Shown: piece after piece, positions 1 to 7,405 of the stretch
Layout of the letters: each line of letters opens with the position of its first letter
Position numbering within the stretch: the first letter of the stretch is position 1
The notes under the pieces: model-generated
The model's input: only the letters and a program-made list of their open reading frames with translations
Database searches by the model: none
What the model was told of the DNA's origin: nothing
NCBI RefSeq assembly: GCF_013407925.2
Contig: NZ_CP060201.1
Span: forward strand, 992,001-1,056,000
Length of the DNA: 64,000 bases
Direction of reading: 5' to 3'
Source: Pseudomonas protegens
Lineage (GTDB): Bacteria; Pseudomonadota; Gammaproteobacteria; Pseudomonadales; Pseudomonadaceae
Program-made: the position numbers and the translations under genes

Positions 1-594
1 TGGAAGCTCTATGCCCCCCAATCCACCGAGTTCTATTGTGGCTGCAAGTACACCGGCAATCGGGTGAACCTGGCGGCCTGCGGCTATGTGCCGCGCAAGA
101 ACGCCAAGCGCGCCGAACGCATCGAGTGGGAACACATAGTGCCGGCCTGGCAGATCGGCCATCAGCGTCAGTGCTGGCAGCAAGGCGGACGCAAGAACTG
201 CACCCGCACCGATGCGGTCTATCAGCGCGCCGAAGCCGACCTGCACAACCTGGTACCGAGCATTGGCGAAGTGAATGGCGACCGCAGCAACTTCAGTTTC
301 GGCTGGCTGCCGGAGCAATCGGGCCAGTACGGTTCATGCCTGACCCAGGTCGACTTCAAGGCCAAGAAGGTCATGCCACGACCGTCGATTCGCGGCATGA
401 TCGCCCGCACCTACTTCTACATGAGCAAGCAGTACGGCCTGCGCCTGTCGAAGCAGGATCGCCAACTGTTTGAAGCCTGGAACAAGACCTACCCGGTGCA
501 AGACTGGGAACGCCAACGCAATCAGAGCGTGGCCTGCGTGATGGGGCGCGGCAATGAATTCGTCGGCGCGGTCAACCTCAAGGCCTGTGGCTGA
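1..594 (+). CDS. endA: Endonuclease I (EndA), 5'-truncated
   Basis: The reading frame is open from base 1 to the TGA at 592-594, so the start codon lies before the window. The family consists of periplasmic or secreted nonspecific DNases. The diagnostic segment EWEHIVPAWQ (the EHxVPA motif of the Endonuclease_1 family) and the following DLHNLVPSIGEVNGDRSNF block are both visible, so the catalytic core is intact. Several cysteines (CGC near the visible start, then C-R-T-D and C-L-T-Q contexts) fit a disulfide-stabilised exported enzyme. The signal peptide cannot be seen. A GC-rich hairpin follows the stop directly. The family assignment is firm; the biological role (DNA degradation for nutrient use) is inferred from the family. 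Confidence 0.9.
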   Translation, partial: WKLYAPQSTEFYCGCKYTGNRVNLAACGYVPRKNAKRAERIEWEHIVPAWQIGHQRQCWQQGGRKNCTRTDAVYQRAEADLHNLVPSIGEVNGDRSNFSFGWLPEQSGQYGSCLTQVDFKAKKVMPRPSIRGMIARTYFYMSKQYGLRLSKQDRQLFEAWNKTYPVQDWERQRNQSVACVMGRGNEFVGAVNLKACG

Positions 595-599
595 AAGCA

Positions 600-624
600 G
601 ATCGCCCGCTGAACGCGGGCGATC
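600..624 (+). terminator. Hairpin downstream of endA
   Basis: A perfect 10-bp stem (600-609 with 615-624) with a 5-nt loop lies 6 bases after the endA stop. No long T tract follows, so intrinsic termination may be weak. It also sits just beyond the end of the convergent lipoprotein gene. Confidence 0.6.
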
Positions 625-645
625 CTGGATCCTGTGCCAACAGGT

Positions 646-1017
646 TTATTGCGCGGCCTGATGCTCGATGACCGTGACGTCGATATCGCGCTTCTTGGCC
701 TTGACCAGCTTTTCGATCACTTCATTCTTCTTGGCCTCGGCTTCGGCCTGGGACGCAAACGGACCGACCACCACCAGGCGCTTGCCCTCCACGGTCACCA
801 CATTGGAAATGATCCCGTGCTCGATCAGCCAGCCGGTCAGATCGCTGACCGCCTGAGGCAACTCACTGCCCACCAGCACATCCCACTGTGGCGCGCTGGA
901 GGCCTGAACCGCCTGGACCTGCGTGGCCGCCGCCGCAGTCTTGTTCGCTTCGACCCGCTTGCCTTCGCCGCATCCGGCCAATGCCAACACCGCCATCATC
1001 ATCGCTACTGTGCGCAC
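646..1017 (-). CDS. Small lipoprotein with a SPOR-like C-terminus
   Basis: This 123-residue protein begins MRTVAMMMAVLALAGCGEG, a type II signal peptide with lipobox LAGC, so it should be lipid-anchored. The chosen start is GTG at 1017, because it supplies the Arg needed in the signal n-region and is preceded by AGGGGTGG. The in-frame ATG at 1002 would remove that Arg. After an Ala/Gln-rich linker the C-terminal part (WDVLVGSELPQAV ... GPFASQAEAEAKKNEVIEKL) resembles a SPOR-type fold. The function is unknown; a cell-envelope role is inferred only from the lipoprotein signal. It converges on endA and is divergent from rsmE. Confidence 0.75.
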   Translation of the reverse strand: MRTVAMMMAVLALAGCGEGKRVEANKTAAAATQVQAVQASSAPQWDVLVGSELPQAVSDLTGWLIEHGIISNVVTVEGKRLVVVGPFASQAEAEAKKNEVIEKLVKAKKRDIDVTVIEHQAAQ

Positions 1018-1266
1018 AACCCACCCCTAGAAAGTCTGAGGCGGCGATTTTAGCACTCCAGCCACGAGAGACCTCGTCACAAAATCAGGCCGAAACAGGA
1101 AGAATGATATTTATTGCCTATGTATAGTTGCGCCTTGGGAATTAATAGATCGTCTGCGCGTCAGAAAGAGGCACCCACTCAGTGGAACTTCGCACTAATC
1201 TATACCTAAGACCGACCTCTGCACTGTTTGAATCTGGTGCCCTACAAAGCTATCAAGGAGAAGATC
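1018..1266. promoter_or_regulatory. Divergent intergenic region and rsmE leader
   Basis: This stretch separates the lipoprotein gene from rsmE and must hold both promoters. A -10-like TATACC is seen at 1201-1206. GGAACTT at 1184-1190 resembles the -35 of an AlgU/sigma-E promoter, but the matching -10 is poor. The rsmE Shine-Dalgarno AAGGAG (1255-1260) also matches the ANGGA core bound by CsrA/RsmA proteins, which would allow self-repression. No other gene is visible. Confidence 0.45.
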
Positions 1267-1461
1267 ATGCTGATACTCACCCGCAAAGTCGGTGAAAGCA
1301 TAAACATCGGTGACGACATTACGATCACCATCCTCGGCGTCAGCGGCCAACAGGTCCGCATCGGAATCAACGCGCCCAAAGATGTCGCGGTACACCGTGA
1401 AGAAATCTATCAACGCATCCAGGCCGGACTCACTGCCCCGGACAAGCGCGAAACCCCTTGA
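1267..1461 (+). CDS. rsmE: RNA-binding post-transcriptional regulator RsmE (CsrA family)
   Basis: The 64-residue protein starting [17 protein letters not shown] has the complete CsrA core, including the [13 protein letters not shown] segment that carries the RNA-contacting Arg. CsrA/RsmA dimers bind ANGGA motifs at Shine-Dalgarno sites and repress translation; GacS/GacA-controlled small RNAs titrate them. The sequence (Ser-Ile-Asn-Ile after the GE pair and the C-terminal tail [12 protein letters not shown]) matches RsmE, the second CsrA paralogue of plant-associated pseudomonads, better than RsmA. The start is fixed by AAGGAG 6 bases upstream; a longer frame opening at 1228 lacks any such signal. 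It stands alone between a divergent and a convergent gene. Confidence 0.92.
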
Positions 1462-1700
1462 ACTCAATGAGCACCCGCTCCTCGCCTGCAACCCAAGGCT
1501 GGTGCGGCGCGTGCCTTGTTCATCCCGAGCTTCTCCCACAGAATCCCCGCCTGTCCTCAGCGGATAGCGGCCACAGCAGATTCCCGCGCACCGGACTTTC
1601 ACCAACCACTGACTAACGCCCCTTTCTGGCAACCCATCCTACCGCTGCCTCCCGGCATGCGGCGCCGCAGCAATGCCGGCGTCGCGCCCGGGCACGGCGG

Positions 1701-2141
1701 TCAGGCGTCTGCTGACGGTTCCACCGGCTTGAACCCCAAGTCCTGGGTAAACCGCAGCAGGTAGCCATCAGGATCCTGCACCAGCAGGTTCAACTCGCCA
1801 TGCAGCGACTCATCATGGCGATACCAGCACTCCTGGATGTCCCTGCGCAAGGCGATACCGGCCTGCTTCAGCGCCGCCGCCAGCTGGCGAATATCCGGGC
1901 ACTCGATGGACAGGTTCATGCCGCGGCCAAAGGGGGCCTGCAAGGGACCTACCCGCCACTCCGACTCCTGCTGATCATCCTGTTCCAGCATCAATTGCCC
2001 GCCGTTGAATGAAAGAAAGGCAAAGAAGTGCTCGGGACGCTGATACTCCACCTTGAAACCCAGGGTATCGCGATAAAAAGACAGGCTGCGCTGCAGATGG
2101 GTGACCAGCAGTTCCGGAACCAGATTATTCATTTGAAACAT
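1701..2141 (-). CDS. VOC-family protein (glyoxalase/bleomycin-resistance fold)
   Basis: This 146-residue protein (MFQMNNLVPELLVTHLQRSL...) has the paired beta-alpha-beta-beta-beta pattern of the vicinal oxygen chelate fold. The first half reads SFYRDTLGFKVEYQRPEHF and FNGGQLMLEQ; the second reads SLHGELNLLVQDPDGYLLRFTQ, the typical D-P-D-G-Y-L-L-R-F end. The family includes glyoxalases, dioxygenases and antibiotic-binding proteins, and the substrate cannot be deduced. ATG at 2141 is preceded by AAGGAA at an 8-base spacing, which favours it over the in-frame ATG at 2132 and over more upstream starts. It is monocistronic as far as can be seen. Confidence 0.85.
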   Translation of the reverse strand: MFQMNNLVPELLVTHLQRSLSFYRDTLGFKVEYQRPEHFFAFLSFNGGQLMLEQDDQQESEWRVGPLQAPFGRGMNLSIECPDIRQLAAALKQAGIALRRDIQECWYRHDESLHGELNLLVQDPDGYLLRFTQDLGFKPVEPSADA

Positions 2142-2324
2142 CGAGGGCTTTCCTTGCTCATGCAATCGAGCCGCGAGCCTACTACTAAGCCAAGCCCGAA
2201 AGCAGCATCGCTTACCAACGATTACAACTGAACCAGGGCTCACGCGGGCGGCGCTGACCCGCATCAGCGTCCGCGCAGGCGCGTTACCAACAAACAAAGC
2301 AATCCACATTGAGGCGGAAAAACG

Positions 2325-2369
2325 CAAAAAGCGGCCCGCATTCGGATCGACAACATCCGCGCGGGCCGC
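2325..2369 (-). terminator. Terminator of the LPMO–chitinase transcript
   Basis: A 9-bp stem (2331-2339 with 2361-2369) contains an inner GGAT/ATCC pairing and is followed on the minus strand by a T-rich tract. It lies 30-80 bases after the chitinase stop and is a convincing rho-independent terminator. Confidence 0.75.
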
Positions 2370-2402
2370 CCGTTCATGCCCTCGGGCACTGACCTCTAGA
2401 CC

Positions 2403-3869
2403 TCAGGCATGACGCTCCAGCAGCACCTTGCTCCACAGCGTGAACGCCACGGAAGGCGTCCAACCCGGGTTGGAGGTGTGCTCCTGAAGGCAGAGATAGC
2501 GATTGCCTTCATAAGTCACGCCCTCCTCCCTCATGTAGCGCTGACTGGTGCGCCACTCGGGAAAGCTCGGATCGACCGCCCCTCCTGCGGTCCTGACACT
2601 GAGGCTGCGACTGGGCAAGGATTCCCGGCCCTGAGTGTCAGTGGCCGTGACAAAGTAGGCGTACTGGGTATCCGCATTCAGGCCCTTGTCCTCATAGGCC
2701 GCAGTCGCTGTCTTGCCCACCGCATTGCCATCGCGGTACAGGGTGTAGAACTCCACCGGGCGCAGGCCGCCGGATGTGCCCCAACTCAAACTGACACTGT
2801 TGCGAGTGGTCCCCTGCACCAGCAGATTGCCCGGCGCCCCAGGCCTCTGCGGCTCGCCGCCGTCGCCATGGATCAACGGCGCATAACGGTTGCGGAACTC
2901 CCAGTCGTAATGCACGCCGTGCCGATTGACCCCGGCATCCCAATTCACCGACCAGGTCATCAAGCCCTTGATGGCGTGGCCACTCTCCTGCAGGCGTTTG
3001 AACGCGTTGTTCAACGCCGCAGGTTCGATGACATAACCGGTGGCTGCCGCATCGACGTTGCTCGGCAAACCGATCACCAGCTTGTCCGCGGCAATCCGAG
3101 TGTAGCCACGCGTACCCGAGGCCAGGCTGTCGGTCAGGTAGAACAGAAAGTCCTCCTTCATGGCGTCGTTGTTCTGGGCAATCCACGCCCCGTGCCCGCC
3201 ATTGGCCTCCGGCACCCAGAGCCCATCACCGCCCTGGTTGTAATACTGCGGCGCGATAAAGTCGTAGTAGCCCTCCAGGGCCTGCAGGTACGCCACGTAC
3301 TTGCCATCGCGGCTCAGGTACGGAAACTCGGGCGCCATGCTGATGATGAAGTGCTTGCCCTGGCCGGCGTAATGATCCTTCACCAGCTTCAGCGCGGCCG
3401 GCAACACGCTCTTGTTGTCGGCAAAGTCGATGGCGCTCTGCTCCAGATCGATATCCAGGCCATCGAAACCATAAGTCTCGACCAGGCGAATGATCTCGCT
3501 GGCCAATGGCTGCTCGTTGCCCTTGTGCAATTCGATATGCGCATCGGCGCCGCCCAGGGAGATCAACACCGCCCGCCCCTGGCTGTTGAGCACGCCGACC
3601 TGACGCCGGAACTCTTCATCCGACAGGTTATAAGGCTTGAACGTCGGAATGCCGTGCCCCTTCATGAAGGCCACCGCCACCACGTTATATTCCTTGGGCA
3701 CATCCAGCAGATTGAGATTGGCGAACTGCCCCCGTTGATAACCATCGGCAGGGCCGGCGGCCCAGTTGTGCCAGAAGCCCATGAGGATCTTCTTGCCGGC
3801 AATGCTCGGCATCAGAGATGCGGCATCCGCGGGCTGACTCTTGATCGAGGTAAAGTCGATTTTATTCAT
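2403..3869 (-). CDS. GH18 chitinase with FnIII and CBM5/12 domains, no signal peptide
   Basis: The 488-residue protein hydrolyses chitin by family inference. Residues ~25-330 form the GH18 barrel with the catalytic signature FDGLDIDLEQ (D136, D139, D141, proton donor E143). Residues ~340-428 are a fibronectin type III domain (PGNLLVQGTTRNSVSLSWG...). Residues ~433-485 are a chitin-binding CBM5/12 module rich in aromatics (EWRTSQRYMREEGVTYEGN). The N-terminus MNKIDFTSIKSQPADAAS is polar and has no Sec or Tat signal, as known for P. aeruginosa ChiC, which is nevertheless found outside cells. It lies 45 bases downstream of the LPMO gene, almost certainly co-transcribed. Its Shine-Dalgarno GAAGGA contains an ANGGA Rsm site, consistent with the Gac/Rsm control known for Pseudomonas exoenzymes. 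Confidence 0.93.
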   Translation of the reverse strand: MNKIDFTSIKSQPADAASLMPSIAGKKILMGFWHNWAAGPADGYQRGQFANLNLLDVPKEYNVVAVAFMKGHGIPTFKPYNLSDEEFRRQVGVLNSQGRAVLISLGGADAHIELHKGNEQPLASEIIRLVETYGFDGLDIDLEQSAIDFADNKSVLPAALKLVKDHYAGQGKHFIISMAPEFPYLSRDGKYVAYLQALEGYYDFIAPQYYNQGGDGLWVPEANGGHGAWIAQNNDAMKEDFLFYLTDSLASGTRGYTRIAADKLVIGLPSNVDAAATGYVIEPAALNNAFKRLQESGHAIKGLMTWSVNWDAGVNRHGVHYDWEFRNRYAPLIHGDGGEPQRPGAPGNLLVQGTTRNSVSLSWGTSGGLRPVEFYTLYRDGNAVGKTATAAYEDKGLNADTQYAYFVTATDTQGRESLPSRSLSVRTAGGAVDPSFPEWRTSQRYMREEGVTYEGNRYLCLQEHTSNPGWTPSVAFTLWSKVLLERHA

Positions 3870-3914
3870 GCTCTAATCCTTCAGAACGGATAAACAATGC
3901 TGTAAGCCTGTAAC

Positions 3915-4544
3915 TTACTTGAAGTCCAGATCGAACGCCTGATAGAACCCGTTGCCCGTATTGGCAACGATCCACACCAGTACCACAACATGATGGCCTT
4001 TCTTGTTTTTCGGCAGTACTACTTCATGGTGGGTCTTGGCTTTGAGCACCGATCCAAACTTGTCGAAAGGAACTTCAGTATAAAAGTCCTGATAAAAAGC
4101 CTGGGGCTCGAGTTGAGCGCGGCTGATACGCTGCTTCGGGTCCCAGCCATCTTTGGTGATGAACCAGCTGTAACCACGGGTGACGTGAGGCGCGGTGTAT
4201 TCCCACTGCACGCGAAACACCTGACCCGGATCGACACTGAGCTGCGGCCAGTTGAAAGCACGGTTGAGTTTCTTCGACATCTCCTCGTTGGTGAAGTTGA
4301 TGCAGTCGCGCTCATCAACCTTGCCGCCGCTGAGAATATGACCGTCTGCGGGTGGTACGACGCTTGCCACATCGCTGTCGTAGGGTTTCGGGAAGGGACC
4401 GGCGACCAGGGACGGGAAGTTTTTCCCGCCTTCCATCTCATTCACCTGCCAGGTCCCCAGCAGACCCAGTTCCACCGCAACCGAACCGCGGCTGGAAGGC
4501 GACACAATGCGACCATGTTTAAGTTGAGCTTGTGGCTTATTCAT
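3915..4544 (-). CDS. AA10 lytic polysaccharide monooxygenase / chitin-binding protein, leaderless
   Basis: The 209-residue protein has the AA10 core: HGRIVSPSSRG at the N-terminal side, TAPHVTRGYSWFIT with the second brace histidine (H120), and the C-terminal GHHVVVLVWIVANTGNGFYQ. LPMOs oxidatively cleave crystalline chitin using a copper held by the alpha-amino group and side chain of an N-terminal His plus a second His. Here the first His is residue 10 (MNKPQAQLKH) and there is no signal peptide to expose it. ATG at 4544 has GGAG 8 bases upstream; an upstream GTG at 4553 would add MND and lacks a ribosome site. It is the first gene of a two-gene unit with the chitinase. Either an N-terminal trim occurs after an unusual export, or the protein acts only as a chitin binder. 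Confidence 0.88.
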   Translation of the reverse strand: MNKPQAQLKHGRIVSPSSRGSVAVELGLLGTWQVNEMEGGKNFPSLVAGPFPKPYDSDVASVVPPADGHILSGGKVDERDCINFTNEEMSKKLNRAFNWPQLSVDPGQVFRVQWEYTAPHVTRGYSWFITKDGWDPKQRISRAQLEPQAFYQDFYTEVPFDKFGSVLKAKTHHEVVLPKNKKGHHVVVLVWIVANTGNGFYQAFDLDFK

Positions 4545-4553
4545 ATCATTCAC

Positions 4554-4812
4554 TCCATTGACTAATTAAGTTCGCTCCTCGTTGAGCACCTTTAACTTAG
4601 CGCACTTTTATCGATTTTTTCATACGCCCACAAACTAACCACCCGGGACAATTTGCAAAAGTTGGCGCCAGCCCCATTAAACCCTGGACTTCCCGATTTG
4701 AACTGACAACTTGAAGAGTCAATGTATTACACGCTTTGCTACAGCAAAATTTGCTCTTTCACTTTATGAAAAAGCCCAGCAGCCCAACTAACACCGAAAA
4801 AACGCCCGGCAG
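4554..4812. promoter_or_regulatory. Intergenic region upstream of the LPMO–chitinase unit
   Basis: This AT-richer gap contains the promoter of the LPMO–chitinase unit. On the minus strand the translation-start region carries AATGGAG, an ANGGA-type Rsm site overlapping the Shine-Dalgarno sequence. I see no convincing -35/-10 pair and no gene. Confidence 0.4.
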
Positions 4813-4838
4813 AAAAAAACCCGGCCATAGCCGGGTTT
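4813..4838 (-). terminator. Terminator of the 4870-5220 lipoprotein gene
   Basis: The stem AAACCCGGC (4817-4825) pairs with GCCGGGTTT (4830-4838) around a 4-nt loop. On the minus strand the stem is followed by a T tract, giving a standard rho-independent terminator. Confidence 0.8.
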
Positions 4839-4869
4839 GTCCTGAAAAAAGCCTGAAGCCATCCGTTGC

Positions 4870-5220
4870 TTATAGACAGGTAGCCAACGCCGCCAGGCGG
4901 CGCTTGGAAACGGCGCTGTCCTCGACCGCGTAGTAGTGAATGGTGGTCCCGGAAGCCTCGACCTTGATGTCCACGAAGGATTCGGCGGAGCGGGTATACA
5001 CCGTATAGCCACCGCCCTTGCCTGGCTGCAGATATGCCGCAGCGTCAACACCGAAAACCGCTTCATCCTGCCAGGCGAACTGTACGCACTGCGCCACCAG
5101 CTGATCTGCCTTGGCCGAACTCAGGGTCTTGTTGGGCGTTCTGGCCCGAGCGTCGTCCATGGTGGAACCCGCACAACCGGCCAACAAAACCGCAACCATC
5201 ACCGCCATCAACACCCGCAT
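4870..5220 (-). CDS. Small lipoprotein of unknown function
   Basis: The 116-residue protein begins MRVLMAVMVAVLLAGCAGS, a clear type II signal with lipobox LAGC, so the mature protein is about 100 residues and membrane-anchored. The mature part contains SSAKADQLVAQCVQFAWQDEAVFGV and GGYTVYTRSAESFVDIKVEASG and ends in RRLAALATCL. ATG at 5220 is preceded by GAGGTGG; an upstream in-frame extension would destroy the signal peptide. It stands alone with its own terminator and is divergent from the rtcB leader. I do not recognise a named family. Confidence 0.8.
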   Translation of the reverse strand: MRVLMAVMVAVLLAGCAGSTMDDARARTPNKTLSSAKADQLVAQCVQFAWQDEAVFGVDAAAYLQPGKGGGYTVYTRSAESFVDIKVEASGTTIHYYAVEDSAVSKRRLAALATCL

Positions 5221-5304
5221 GCTGCCACCTCGTCCATAAAACGCGAGAGTATCGCTCAGGCGGCAGAAAAAAGGCGTCCACCGGAAGAAAAAACCTCCTG
5301 CCAA

Positions 5305-5619
5305 GCAACGCCGCCCTGACCAACCCTCAGCCAGGGCCCGTAGCGCCCACCTTGCGCCCCAAGGCCATGGTTTTACGGGCCTTGGCTACAAGGACAGGCG
5401 TTGTTTATTCAGGACTCCCCATTGTCATGGCTCAGTTGAAGGTTTAACCTTCGCGCCCCTTCCCACACTTTTGCCAAGGAGATCCACCATGCAACAGCTG
5501 ATCACCCCTTGCAGGACGTGCCTGGTTTAAACGCTGTATCCGCTACCCGTTAGCGCCTTCGCTTAATCCCGCTTCGTCCTGCCACTACCTGACTATTTTT
5601 TTCCAATCAGGAATTGGAC
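5305..5619 (+). promoter_or_regulatory. Structured leader region of rtcB–prfH
   Basis: This 315-base gap has more structure than a simple promoter. There is an 8-bp stem (5359-5366 with 5378-5385) and a perfect palindrome GAAGGTTTAACCTTC (5438-5452) that could be an operator. There is a short ORF with a strong ribosome site (5489-5530) and a small AGCG/CGCT hairpin after it. A CCTGA/TCAGG pairing around positions 5587-5612 would cover the AGGA ribosome site of rtcB. I could not find a sigma-54 -24/-12 element of the kind that drives E. coli rtcBA, nor a clear sigma-70 promoter. Confidence 0.45.
5489..5530 (+). CDS. Candidate 13-residue leader peptide upstream of rtcB
   Basis: ATG at 5489 follows AAGGAG with an ideal 7-base spacing and opens a 13-codon frame (MQQLITPCRTCLV) ending in TAA at 5528-5530, 89 bases before rtcB. 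This ribosome site is stronger than that of rtcB itself. Short ORFs before stress genes often sense translation, and the downstream genes repair or rescue ribosomes, so an attenuation role is attractive. That role is inference only. It could also be a chance frame or the start of a decayed gene. Confidence 0.4.
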   Translation: MQQLITPCRTCLV

Positions 5620-6753
5620 ATGGACACTTGCATCCGTCATTTGTCGAACGGCGTCTCGCTGATCGCCTCAGACACCACCTGGATCGAAGATAAAGCGCTC
5701 CAGCAACTGCAAACCACCGCCCAACTGCCCGGCATGCGCCAGGTGGTCGGCATGCCGGACCTGCACCCAGGCCGAGGCTACCCGGTGGGAGCAGCATTCT
5801 TTTCCACTGAAATGGCCTACCCGGCCCTGGTGGGCAACGACATCGGCTGCGGCATGACGCTGTGGCAAACCGATCTTTCCAGCAGCCGCCTCAACCTCGA
5901 CAAGCTGGAGAAAAAAATCGGCAACATCGATCTCCCTCTGGATGAACAGTGGGATGAAGAGCGAGCGCAGCTGGGACTGCCCGTCAACGGCCATGAACAC
6001 TCACTGGGCACCATCGGTGGCGGCAATCACTTTGCCGAGCTGCAACAGCTCGACCAGGTGTACGACGCCAGCGCCGTGCAGGCCCTGGAGCTGAATCCCA
6101 AAGCCTTGTTGCTGCTGGTGCACAGCGGCTCCCGGGGCCTGGGAGAAGCCATCCTGCGGCGTCATGTGGACCAGCACGGTCACAACGGCCTGGCCATGGC
6201 CAGCGCCGCCGGCGCTCAGTACTTGCAAGAGCACGACGCGGCCCTGCGTTTCGCCGAGGCCAACCGACGATTGATCGCCGAACGCCTGCTGCACAACCTG
6301 CGGGCCAAGGGACGCTCGATTCTGGACATCAACCACAACCTGGTATCACCAGCGAATATCGACGGTATTACGGGCTGGCTGCATCGCAAGGGCGCTACAC
6401 CGTCGGACCAGGGTCCGGTGGTCATCCCGGGCTCCCGGGGCGACTACAGCTATCTGGTACACCCCATACCGGCAACTGCCAGCCTCTACTCCCTGGCCCA
6501 CGGCGCCGGGCGCAAATGGCTGCGCAGCGATTGCAAAGGCAGGCTGGCTGCGCGCTTCAGCTTCGACCAGCTCAAGCGCACTCAACTGGGCAGCCGGGTG
6601 ATCTGCGAAGACCGCGGATTGATGTACGAGGAAGCGCCCGAAGCCTACAAGAGCATCGACAGCGTGGTCGGCAGCCTGAGGGATGCCGGCCTGGTGCAGA
6701 TCATCGCGCGGCTCAAGCCGGTACTGACCTACAAACGCCGGGGGTGCTGCTGA
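5620..6753 (+). CDS. RtcB-type RNA ligase of the PrfH-coupled subfamily (RtcB2-like)
   Basis: The 377-residue protein has all RtcB metal and guanylylation motifs: GNDIGCGM (Asp and Cys ligands), [30 protein letters not shown], and AHGAGRKW with the guanylylated His. RtcB joins 2',3'-cyclic-phosphate or 3'-phosphate ends to 5'-OH ends. It is shorter than E. coli RtcB (408 residues), as expected of the release-factor-H-coupled group. ATG at 5620 has AGGA 7 bases upstream; TTG at 5614 is a weaker choice. The stop overlaps the prfH start as TGATG, so the two are translationally coupled. E. coli RtcB2–PrfH is known to repair and rescue ribosomes cut in the 16S decoding centre by colicin E3-type nucleases. 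Confidence 0.9.
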   Translation: MDTCIRHLSNGVSLIASDTTWIEDKALQQLQTTAQLPGMRQVVGMPDLHPGRGYPVGAAFFSTEMAYPALVGNDIGCGMTLWQTDLSSSRLNLDKLEKKIGNIDLPLDEQWDEERAQLGLPVNGHEHSLGTIGGGNHFAELQQLDQVYDASAVQALELNPKALLLLVHSGSRGLGEAILRRHVDQHGHNGLAMASAAGAQYLQEHDAALRFAEANRRLIAERLLHNLRAKGRSILDINHNLVSPANIDGITGWLHRKGATPSDQGPVVIPGSRGDYSYLVHPIPATASLYSLAHGAGRKWLRSDCKGRLAARFSFDQLKRTQLGSRVICEDRGLMYEEAPEAYKSIDSVVGSLRDAGLVQIIARLKPVLTYKRRGCC

Positions 6754-7370
6754 TGCTGCTGTTACAACTGTCTTCCGCCCAGGGACCCGCCGAGTGCGAA
6801 CTGGCGGTGACCAAGGCCCTGCAACTCCTGTATCGCGAAGCCGAGGCACACAGCGTGCGTGCCAGCCTCGTCGAGCAGGTAGCCGGCCAGGGCCGGGGTA
6901 CCCACAGATCGGTATTGGTCAGCCTTGATGGCGAACAGGCTGCGGCACTGGCCGAACGCTGGACCGGCACCCTGCTCTGGACCTGCAAGAGCCCCTATCG
7001 CCCCGGATACAAACGCAAGAACTGGTATTTCGCCGGTCAACTGTTCAAGGCTCCAGAGGACAGCATGGACGGCGCGATCCGCTTCGAAGCCATGCGCGCA
7101 TCAGGCCCGGGCGGGCAACACGTGAACACCACGGATTCCGCGGTGCGCGCCACGCACCTGGCCAGTGGCATCAGCGTGAAAGTGCAGTCAGAGCGCAGCC
7201 AGCACGACAACAAGCGCGTTGCGCGCCTGCTGATCCAGCAACGCCTGGCAGATCGGCAACAGCAATCCGCAGAGGCGCTGCGCCTGCAACGCCGCGACGG
7301 CCACCACAGCGTGGAGCGCGGCAACCCGGTGCGCAGCTTCAACGGCGAGGGGTTCATCGCGCAGAACTGA
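6753..7370 (+). CDS. prfH: Peptide chain release factor homologue PrfH
   Basis: The 205-residue protein carries the class I release factor catalytic loop [19 protein letters not shown] with GGQ at residues 120-122. It lacks the stop-codon-reading domain of RF1/RF2, in keeping with the PrfH family. PrfH hydrolyses peptidyl-tRNA on ribosomes with a cleaved 16S decoding centre, allowing subunit release and RNA sealing by the partner RtcB. ATG at 6753 overlaps the rtcB stop by one base and fixes the start; longer upstream frames only shadow rtcB. The N-terminal ~100 residues ([18 protein letters not shown]...) form the family's own domain. Confidence 0.92.
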   Translation: MLLLQLSSAQGPAECELAVTKALQLLYREAEAHSVRASLVEQVAGQGRGTHRSVLVSLDGEQAAALAERWTGTLLWTCKSPYRPGYKRKNWYFAGQLFKAPEDSMDGAIRFEAMRASGPGGQHVNTTDSAVRATHLASGISVKVQSERSQHDNKRVARLLIQQRLADRQQQSAEALRLQRRDGHHSVERGNPVRSFNGEGFIAQN

Positions 7371-7382
7371 TCATCCTTCTCC

Positions 7383-7405
7383 GGGAGTCGTACTTCACGA
7401 CTCCC
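7383..7405 (+). terminator. Hairpin after prfH
   Basis: A perfect 9-bp stem GGGAGTCGT/ACGACTCCC with a 5-nt loop begins 13 bases after the prfH stop. No T tract follows, so it may act as a 3' end-stabilising hairpin or a weak terminator. Confidence 0.6.

Noticed and set aside
1184..1211. AlgU/sigma-E promoter for rsmE
   Set aside because: The -35 GGAACTT is good, but the expected TCTGA-like -10 at 16-17 bases is absent. Mentioned only as a possibility in the leader entry.
3901..3919. GacA-box-like TGTAAG ... CTTACT between LPMO and chitinase genes
   Set aside because: The spacer is 7 bases rather than 6, the last base differs from CTTACA, and the site overlaps the LPMO stop codon. GacA boxes belong upstream of small RNA promoters, and no such RNA is visible here.
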